Assembly: GCA_947302185.1 (NCBI GenBank) | Contig: CAMYVI010000200.1 | Span: forward strand, 1 to 5,119 | Reading direction: 5' to 3' | Length of the DNA: 5,119 nt | Origin: an uncultured Lachnospiraceae bacterium | GTDB lineage: Bacteria; Bacillota_A; Clostridia; Lachnospirales; Lachnospiraceae | In this document: positions 1 to 5,119 of the stretch, piece by piece | Position numbering within the stretch: the first letter of the stretch is position 1 | Layout: each line of letters begins with the position of its first letter | Program-made: the position numbers and the translations under genes | The notes under the pieces: generated by a model | The model's input: the letters and a program-made list of their open reading frames with translations, nothing else | Told to the model about the DNA's origin: nothing | The model's database searches: none

Positions 1-1033
<1,033 letters not shown>

Positions 1034-1054
1034 TTATGTTACTTACTGCTGTAA

Positions 1055-1088
1055 TGCAAATTCGTGCATATCCGGTCACGAATTTGCA
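1055..1088 (-). promoter_or_regulatory. Perfect 12-bp inverted repeat in the nifJ leader (operator or RNA hairpin)
   Basis: The arms TGCAAATTCGTG (1055-1066) and CACGAATTTGCA (1077-1088) are exact reverse complements around a 10-base spacer. The repeat lies downstream of the predicted transcription start (about 1110), roughly at +22 to +55, and upstream of the ribosome binding site. There is no U-tract after it, so it is not an intrinsic terminator. Its AT-rich, symmetric form and position fit a roadblock operator for a dimeric repressor; a stable 5' hairpin protecting the mRNA is the alternative. A related sequence, TGCAAATTTGT, lies at 1190-1200. I do not recognise the cognate regulator. 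Confidence 0.6.
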
Positions 1089-1116
1089 CACAATCATACT
1101 AATCCAGCATAGTGAA

Positions 1117-1145
1117 ATTATAACACTGAGAAATATGAATGTCTA
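1117..1145 (-). promoter_or_regulatory. Predicted sigma-A promoter of nifJ
   Basis: On the minus strand there is a -35 box TAGACA (1140-1145; 5 of 6 with TTGACA), a 17-base spacer, and a perfect -10 box TATAAT (1117-1122). The start point would be near 1110, giving an mRNA leader of about 110 bases. The near-consensus match suits a highly expressed central metabolic gene. The start point is inferred, not observed. Confidence 0.75.
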
Positions 1146-1239
1146 TTAATCTTCTGTGAAATATGCACAATCATTTGTACTAAAAGAAGTGCAAATTTGT
1201 CGCAACTAACCCTATATATAGCGGTATTGCTGACATAGA

Positions 1240-1275
1240 GTCGCGGGAGGAACGCCTTAGCGTTCCCCCCGCGAC
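1240..1275 (-). repeat. Large GC-rich hairpin downstream of the ABC-F gene, first half of an intergenic repeat element
   Basis: Two 16-base arms (1240-1255 and 1260-1275) flank a four-base loop. The single non-Watson-Crick position (1248 opposite 1267) is A-C on the plus strand but U-G in a minus-strand transcript, so the RNA fold is complete only in the direction of the ABC-F mRNA. No T-run follows on either strand, so it is not a canonical intrinsic terminator, though it could stop or stabilise the 3' end. The core GAACGCCTTAGCGTTC is shared, with two changes in the loop, with the hairpin at 5068-5089. Confidence 0.65.
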
Positions 1276-1279
1276 ATGC

Positions 1280-1297
1280 AAGGCGCCGGGGCGCCTT
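1280..1297. repeat. Second small GC-rich hairpin of the same element
   Basis: AAGGCGC (1280-1286) and GCGCCTT (1291-1297) form a 7-bp stem with a CGGG loop. It lies four bases from the larger hairpin and about 30 bases past the ABC-F stop codon. The pairing of a large and a small hairpin is repeated near the right end of the window. Confidence 0.55.
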
Positions 1298-1325
1298 CGC
1301 TTTACAAGTTTGAAATCCTCCGGAA

Positions 1326-2966
1326 TCAGTCGTCAGCTTCCTCGTCCTCGCTGGCCACATATACCTGTCTCTTCTTGGCCATGATATCAGACGCCAGATA
1401 CTCATCGTATGTACCCATCTTATCAATCAGGGTTCCGTCAGGCAGGAACTCCATGATCCTGTTGGCAGTCGTCTGCACAATCTGATGGTCATGTGATGTG
1501 AAAAGAATTACGCCCGGGAATTTCTTCATGCCGTTATTGAGAGCCGTGATTGCCTCCATATCCAGATGGTTGGTCGGTTCATCAAATATGAGGACATTTG
1601 CACCTGAAATCATCATCTTAGACAGCAGACACCTTACCTTCTCTCCCCCGGATAAGACGCGCACACGTTTGATTCCGTCCTCACCTGCGAAAAGCATTCG
1701 GCCGAGGAAGCCGCGAACGTAAGTCGTATCCTTATTCTCGGAATACTGGGTCAGCCAGTCTGCTATCGTAAGGTCATTGTCGAACTCCGCATTATAATCA
1801 TGCGGGAAGTAGGAACGTGTTGTAGTGATGCCCCATTTATAATAACCCTCATCAGGTTCCATGTTGCCCATCAGAATTTCGAAAAGAACTGTCTTGGCTC
1901 TCTCATTGCCGCCGACAAAAGCTACCTTGTCGGTACGATTGATAATAAAGTTCAGGTCCTTAAAGATGACCTCTCCGTCGATCGTCTTTGACAGGTGCTC
2001 TACGAAAAGCACGTCATTGCCGATTTCTCTGTTCGGACGGAAATCAATGTAAGGATATTTTCTGCTGGTCGGCACCATCGTGTCGAGCTGAATCTTCTCA
2101 AGAGCTCTTTTTCGGGATGTTGCCTGCTTGGACTTGGAAGCATTTGCGGAGAACCTCGAAATAAACTCCTGAAGTTCCTTGATTTTCTCTTCTTTCTTCC
2201 TGTTCTCTTCCTTCATCTGCTTCTGAAGAAGCTGGGATGACTCGAACCAGAAATCGTAATTCCCGGCATAGAGCCTGATTTTTCCGTAATCGATGTCAGC
2301 GGTCTGTGTACAGACTTTATTCAGGAAATAGCGGTCATGGGACACTACGATGACCGTATTCTCAAAACCGATCAGGAATTCCTCAAGCCATTCAATCGCA
2401 CTCATATCGAGGTGGTTGGTCGGCTCGTCGAGAAGAAGGATATCGGGATTTCCGAACAGAGCCTGTGCGAGAAGGACTTTTACCTTGACCGGGCCCTCAA
2501 GCGTACCCATGATTTCATGGTGCATATCGGTCTCGATACCGAGACCGTTCAGCAGGCTCTCCGCATCCGACTCGGCTTCCCAGCCGTTCATATCCGCGAA
2601 CTCCGCTTCCAGCTCGGCTGCATGAATTCCGTCCTCATCGGAAAAATCCTCTTTCATATAAAGGGCATCTTTCTCCTTCATGATCTCGTAGAGACGGCGG
2701 TTACCCATGATGACCGTATCCAGAACATCATAATCGTCATATTTAAAGTGATCCTGTTCGAGGAAAGAAATTCTGTTGCCCGGTGTGATAGTAATAGTTC
2801 CTTTGGTGGTCTCGAGCTGGCCGTCCAGAATTTTTAAAAATGTTGACTTTCCTGCTCCGTTCGCACCGATCAGACCATAACAGTTCCCTTCTGTGAACTT
2901 GATATTTACATCCTCAAAAAGCGCCTTTTTTCCTACGCGGTATGTTACATTATTTGCTGCTATCAT
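1326..2966 (-). CDS. ABC-F family ATPase, YbiT-type (ribosome-associated translation factor)
   Basis: A soluble twin-cassette ATPase of 546 residues, complete and of normal length. ABC-F proteins bind the ribosomal E site and assist stalled or slow translation; there are no membrane segments, so it is not a transporter. Cassette 1 has Walker A GANGAGKST (34-42), Q-loop Gln71, an arm insertion (about 90-140), Walker B LLLDEPTNHLD (177-187, Glu181) and His210. The charged helical linker (about 240-310) contains SRFSANASKSKQATSR (270-285), which closely resembles E. coli YbiT as I remember it. Cassette 2 has signature LSGGE (438-442), Walker B LIFDEPTNHLD (459-469, Glu463) and His492, but a degenerate Walker A, GGNERAKT (352-359). 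The cassette 1 signature is also degenerate, LEGPV (156-160). Both losses fall in one composite ATP site. The tail is acidic (SEDEEADD). It is transcribed alone, divergent from the cytidylyltransferase gene. Family assignment is firm; the cellular role is inferred, and resistance is unlikely for this subgroup. Confidence 0.95.
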   Translation of the reverse strand: MIAANNVTYRVGKKALFEDVNIKFTEGNCYGLIGANGAGKSTFLKILDGQLETTKGTITITPGNRISFLEQDHFKYDDYDVLDTVIMGNRRLYEIMKEKDALYMKEDFSDEDGIHAAELEAEFADMNGWEAESDAESLLNGLGIETDMHHEIMGTLEGPVKVKVLLAQALFGNPDILLLDEPTNHLDMSAIEWLEEFLIGFENTVIVVSHDRYFLNKVCTQTADIDYGKIRLYAGNYDFWFESSQLLQKQMKEENRKKEEKIKELQEFISRFSANASKSKQATSRKRALEKIQLDTMVPTSRKYPYIDFRPNREIGNDVLFVEHLSKTIDGEVIFKDLNFIINRTDKVAFVGGNERAKTVLFEILMGNMEPDEGYYKWGITTTRSYFPHDYNAEFDNDLTIADWLTQYSENKDTTYVRGFLGRMLFAGEDGIKRVRVLSGGEKVRCLLSKMMISGANVLIFDEPTNHLDMEAITALNNGMKKFPGVILFTSHDHQIVQTTANRIMEFLPDGTLIDKMGTYDEYLASDIMAKKRQVYVASEDEEADD

Positions 2967-2970
2967 ATCT

Positions 2971-2977
2971 TCTCCTT
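2971..2977 (-). promoter_or_regulatory. Ribosome binding site of the ABC-F gene
   Basis: The minus strand reads AAGGAGA four bases before the ATG at 2966. The spacing is short but supports this start, which also gives the expected N-terminus beginning with the first beta strand of the cassette (MIAANNVTYRVG). Confidence 0.8.
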
Positions 2978-3217
2978 AAGACACGCGCACATTTATGCGG
3001 ATTAATTGTAACTATGCAAATTGTATGATACCGTATTGTTTCAAAAAAGTATAGCCTGATTCTCATCGAAATTCCTCATCTTCTTCCCGATTTCCGGCAT
3101 CACATAATCATCGCCTGCATTCCCCGCCGCACGGTGAGATGCTGTCGCTTCACAGTAAAGTGCTGTCAGCCCCCATGTCCGAATTGCATTAATTATTTTC
3201 AAGTCCATACGCCAATG

Positions 3218-3246
3218 ATGACTTTTCATCCGACATTTGATATAAT
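3218..3246 (+). promoter_or_regulatory. Predicted promoter of the cytidylyltransferase-dehydrogenase operon
   Basis: A perfect -10 box TATAAT (3241-3246) lies 17 bases after a partial -35 box ATGACT (3218-3223; 4 of 6 with TTGACA). The start would be near 3253, leaving a leader of about 100 bases before the GTG start at 3353. I see no clear regulatory hairpin in that leader. Confidence 0.55.
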
Positions 3247-3343
3247 GCCATATACTGATAAGCCCAATCTCTTTGAGAAAATAACAGCTCCGCCATTGCA
3301 TACGAAGCGAGCAAATCAGACTTGCGGCGGGCACACATCGATC

Positions 3344-3349
3344 GGAGGT
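3344..3349 (+). promoter_or_regulatory. Ribosome binding site selecting the GTG start at 3353
   Basis: GGAGGT ends three bases before the GTG. It is the only Shine-Dalgarno match near the point where family homology begins (VNHILIVSGG, the first beta strand of the nucleotidyltransferase fold), so it rules out the longer upstream reading from 3134. Confidence 0.75.
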
Positions 3350-3352
3350 CCT

Positions 3353-4042
3353 GTGAATCATATTTTAATCGTTTCCGGCGGCGTCGGTACCCGGATGCAG
3401 CTCGGAACACTCCCCAAACAGTATATCGAAGTCGGAGGCAGGCCCATTATTGCCTACTGCCTGACAAAATTCGAAAGGCATCCTCTTGCCGACACGATCA
3501 CCATCGTTGCAGACCCGAAATGGTATGACTATCTGAACAGTCTTATTAATAAGGAGGGCATTTCAAAATTCAGAGGTTTTGCTCCCGCAGGTGAGACAAG
3601 ACAGCTTTCGATTTTCAACGGTCTCACAGCCCTATCTGCATATGCCGACGAAAACGATGTCGTCAGCATTCACGACGCAGTAAGGCCGTGCGTATCCGAC
3701 CGCATCATAACGGACACGCTGACGGGTTTCCCGAAATGGGACGGCATTATGCCCTTTCTTCCGGTCACCGATACCTGCTATCTGAGCTTCGACGGGGATA
3801 CTATCGATGAGCAGGTACCGCGGGACGCACTTGTTGCCGGACAGACGCCTGAATCATTTCTTTTCGGCAAATACTACTCAGCTCACTTAAAGGCAGGACC
3901 TGAAGGAGTCAGAGAACTTCGCGGAAGCACACAGATAGCCGTGGCAGACGGCATGAATATCCATCTGGTCCCCGGCAGCCGAAGTAATATAAAAATAACG
4001 ACAAAGGAGGATCTGGAACTCTTTGAAAGCATTAGTACTTGA
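3353..4042 (+). CDS. IspD/TarI-family CTP:polyol-phosphate cytidylyltransferase
   Basis: A 229-residue cytoplasmic enzyme that joins CTP to a sugar-alcohol phosphate, releasing pyrophosphate and a CDP-polyol. The length is normal for the family. Motifs in order: nucleotide loop SGGVGTRM (8-15) with Arg14, LPKQY with Lys22, GGRPII (28-33), GETRQLSIFNGL (80-91), SIHDAVRP (105-112) with Asp108 and Arg111, PVTDT (137-141), GQTPESF (163-169) and SNIKITTKEDL (211-221) with Lys214. In IspD (isoprenoid MEP pathway) and TarI (CDP-ribitol) a Thr-Asp pair usually lies about 20 residues before the NIKIT motif; here the place appears to be taken by RGSTQ (190-194), so substrate contacts may differ. LPKQ and GGRPI wording plus the coupled polyol dehydrogenase favour a TarI-like role over the isoprenoid role. 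Start is GTG at 3353 with GGAGG just before it. The end overlaps the next gene by 20 bases. Family certain; substrate uncertain. Confidence 0.88.
   Translation: MNHILIVSGGVGTRMQLGTLPKQYIEVGGRPIIAYCLTKFERHPLADTITIVADPKWYDYLNSLINKEGISKFRGFAPAGETRQLSIFNGLTALSAYADENDVVSIHDAVRPCVSDRIITDTLTGFPKWDGIMPFLPVTDTCYLSFDGDTIDEQVPRDALVAGQTPESFLFGKYYSAHLKAGPEGVRELRGSTQIAVADGMNIHLVPGSRSNIKITTKEDLELFESIST
4004..4010 (+). promoter_or_regulatory. Ribosome binding site of the dehydrogenase, inside the upstream gene
   Basis: A perfect AAGGAGG lies within the last codons of the cytidylyltransferase, 12 bases before the TTG start at 4023. The spacing is long but the match is complete, which supports the TTG start and suggests translational coupling of the two genes. 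Confidence 0.8.
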
Positions 4043-5054
4043 AGATATAGGAAAACTTACATATAAGGAAGTGGAGACGCCGGTTCCGGGACGCGGCGAA
4101 GTCCTGGTCAGGATTCACGCTTGCGGTATCTGCAGCAGCGACAAAGCGAGATTATTTCTGAACGGAACGTATCATTTTCCGACGATCCCCGGCCATGAGA
4201 TAGCCGGCGAGATCGTGGGGCTGGGTCCGGGCTCCAGGGACGAGCTTCTGGGAAAAAAAGTAGCCATTTTCCCGCTCCTCCCCTGCCGCCAGTGTGAACC
4301 GTGCCGTCAGGGAAAGTATGCTCAGTGCGAGCATTACGATTATTTCGGTTCAAGACGAGACGGCGGATTTGCCGAATATCTCGCCGTCCCGGTTTTTAAT
4401 ATCAATATCCTGCCCGATGATATGGACTACCATATGGCAGCTCTTTGCGAACCGGCAACCGTTGCGAGCCACGCTTTAAAACGCGCAAAAATGAAGACGG
4501 GCGACGTCGTCACAATTATCGGAACCGGTACGATTGCGCTCCTCGCAGCCTGTATAGCCAGAGTCCGAGGAGCCTCCAAGGTCATCATGGTCGGTCACTC
4601 AAAAGAAAAAGTTATGAATGCATCCCGCGTTGCGAACCATGTGATCAATGCGAAAAATTGGGATGTACAGGAAGCGGTATCCCAGCTTACAGAGGGCGAC
4701 ATGTCGGATGTCGTCCTGGAGATGGCAGGTAATTCGCTCGCCTGCAACTACGCTCTTCAGGCAGCCGGAAAAGGTACTCATATAGTTTTCACCGGAAATC
4801 CGGAAGAGACTATTTCATTCGACAGAAATGCTTTCTGGAAGATCCTGCGGAATGAACTGACTATTCACGGGACATGGAATGCAGGCTATGCCCCCGGTGA
4901 CAACGACTGGCATGATGTGATCAAGTACATGGAAGAAGGACTGATTCCTGCCGACGAGATCGTGACGCACAGTTTTAAGCTTGAGGACTATGAGAAGGCC
5001 TTCGAGCTCCTCATGGGCGACAGGTTCTATACCAAAATCATGTTCGATATCTGA
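4023..5054 (+). CDS. Zinc-dependent medium-chain dehydrogenase, GatD-like polyol-phosphate dehydrogenase
   Basis: A 343-residue cytoplasmic MDR-family enzyme, full length, likely interconverting a polyol (or polyol phosphate) and the matching ketose. Residues 1-150 form the catalytic domain: catalytic zinc ligands Cys37 (GICSSD), His58-Glu59 (PGHE) and probably Glu143 (LCEP), and a structural zinc lobe with Cys88, Cys91, Cys94 and Cys102. YFGSRRDGGFAEY (107-119) is strikingly like E. coli galactitol-1-phosphate dehydrogenase GatD, as is the later ILRNELTIHGTW (274-285). The Rossmann fold begins at IIGTGTIALLAA (165-176), where the third glycine of GxGxxG is Ala172. The end of the second strand reads VIMVGHSKEK (187-196) without the usual NAD-binding Asp, hinting at NADP(H). 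Start is TTG, giving the standard MKALVLE N-terminus. The 20-base overlap with the cytidylyltransferase suggests it supplies that enzyme's polyol phosphate, as TarJ does for TarI. Exact substrate unknown. Confidence 0.9.
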   Translation: MKALVLEDIGKLTYKEVETPVPGRGEVLVRIHACGICSSDKARLFLNGTYHFPTIPGHEIAGEIVGLGPGSRDELLGKKVAIFPLLPCRQCEPCRQGKYAQCEHYDYFGSRRDGGFAEYLAVPVFNINILPDDMDYHMAALCEPATVASHALKRAKMKTGDVVTIIGTGTIALLAACIARVRGASKVIMVGHSKEKVMNASRVANHVINAKNWDVQEAVSQLTEGDMSDVVLEMAGNSLACNYALQAAGKGTHIVFTGNPEETISFDRNAFWKILRNELTIHGTWNAGYAPGDNDWHDVIKYMEEGLIPADEIVTHSFKLEDYEKAFELLMGDRFYTKIMFDI

Positions 5055-5067
5055 ACACCGAATGGAT

Positions 5068-5115
5068 CAAGAACGCCTCGGCGTTCTTGCCGCGCCGCGC
5101 ATGGTGCGAAGCACC
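5068..5115 (+). repeat. Double-hairpin intergenic element after the dehydrogenase, related to 1240-1297
   Basis: CAAGAACGC (5068-5076) and GCGTTCTTG (5081-5089) form a perfect 9-bp stem with a CTCG loop, starting 13 bases after the stop codon. A second small hairpin, GGTGC-GAA-GCACC (5103-5115), follows after a GC-rich linker. The first core, GAACGCCTCGGCGTTC, matches 14 of 16 bases at 1250-1265. No T-run follows inside the window, so a role as intrinsic terminator is possible but unsupported. The element may continue past the right edge. Confidence 0.6.
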
Positions 5116-5119
5116 TTCC

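Larger units (their letters stand above)
3041..3350 (-). pseudogene. Possible remnant of a minus-strand gene, frameshifted (weak)
   Basis: Two overlapping minus-strand frames have protein-like composition in complementary stretches. The right part, read from about 3337 to the TAA at 3189, gives a sequence including RRKSDLLASYAMAELLFSQ and DWAYQYMALYQMSDEKSSL. The left part, in another frame and ending at a TGA at 3041-3043, includes NAIRTWGLTALYCEATASH and MPEIGKKMRNFDENQAIL. A single frame change near 3190-3205 would join them into one mixed helical, charged chain of about 100 residues. Neither part has a good ribosome binding site and I recognise no family. It overlaps the plus-strand promoter, which argues against an active gene. 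Chance open frames remain a fair explanation. Confidence 0.15.
2967..3352. other. Divergent intergenic region between the ABC-F and cytidylyltransferase genes
   Basis: This 386-base gap separates two outward-facing genes. The ABC-F promoter should lie in its AT-rich left part. TACAAT boxes occur on the minus strand at 3005-3010 and 3020-3025, but neither has a convincing -35 box at the right distance, so I do not call one. A clear plus-strand promoter lies at 3218-3246. The segment between holds a possible minus-strand coding remnant. An open frame in phase with the cytidylyltransferase extends left to 3134, but it has no ribosome binding site, starts before the promoter and encodes an unnatural sequence. 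Confidence 0.7.

Noticed and set aside
1055..1088. Intrinsic terminator or attenuator in the nifJ leader
   Set aside because: The inverted repeat is AT-rich with a 10-base loop and no following U-tract, and no competing antiterminator stem is apparent. An operator or plain hairpin fits better.
1155..1169. Rex-like palindrome TGTGAAATATGCACA just upstream of the nifJ -35 box
   Set aside because: A redox repressor site would make sense here, but one arm has a mismatch and the arm spacing is one base shorter than known Rex sites, so I do not call it. A Rex motif scan would settle it.
2337..2837. A 166-codon plus-strand open frame antisense to the ABC-F gene
   Set aside because: It lies wholly opposite conserved ABC cassette motifs, has no evident ribosome binding site and no recognisable fold. 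It is a shadow of the real gene.
3134..3352. N-terminal extension of the cytidylyltransferase back to an ATG at 3134
   Set aside because: The family fold starts at the GTG at 3353, which has its own GGAGG. The extension is Cys/Pro/His-rich and unnatural, and begins upstream of the predicted transcription start.
5068..5115. Canonical rho-independent terminator of the plus-strand operon
   Set aside because: The stem is good, but no T-run follows within the window and the hairpin resembles an element in another context, so I annotate it as a repeat with possible 3'-end function.

Overview
The window looks like a low-to-mid GC chromosome segment from an anaerobic Firmicute, probably class Clostridia. 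The reasons are a pyruvate:ferredoxin oxidoreductase gene, strong AAGGAGG-type ribosome binding sites, sigma-A-like promoters with perfect TATAAT boxes, and a YbiT-type ABC-F protein with Clostridia-like wording. The genus cannot be fixed from the sequence. No CRISPR array, rRNA, tRNA, integrase or transposase gene is visible.

Layout. Bases 1-997 (minus strand) hold the first 332 codons of nifJ (PFOR); the rest lies off the left edge. Bases 998-1325 are intergenic. They contain a strong nifJ promoter (TAGACA-N17-TATAAT), a perfect 12-bp inverted repeat in the nifJ 5' leader, related half-sites further upstream, and two GC-rich hairpins near the end of the next gene. Bases 1326-2966 (minus) encode a complete 546-residue ABC-F ATPase, a ribosome-associated translation factor type rather than a transporter. 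Bases 2967-3352 are a divergent intergenic region with a promoter for the plus-strand genes and, possibly, a decayed minus-strand coding remnant. Bases 3353-4042 and 4023-5054 (plus) encode an IspD/TarI-family cytidylyltransferase and a zinc-dependent medium-chain dehydrogenase. They overlap by 20 bases and look translationally coupled. Bases 5055-5119 carry a second hairpin element resembling the one at 1240-1297.

How the genes work together. nifJ (pyruvate to acetyl-CoA plus reduced ferredoxin) and the ABC-F gene look like independent housekeeping units. The last two genes form a module: a dehydrogenase that interconverts a ketose phosphate and a polyol phosphate beside a CTP-dependent nucleotidyltransferase. 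This is the logic of TarJ/TarI, which make CDP-ribitol for wall or capsule polymers, although this dehydrogenase is GatD-like in sequence rather than TarJ-like. The substrate is not proven.

The most interesting points are the dispersed hairpin element, the operator-like inverted repeat in the nifJ leader, the one-sided decay of the ABC-F ATP sites, and the possible CDP-polyol module. I found no clearly new multi-gene system; most of the window is ordinary core genome.
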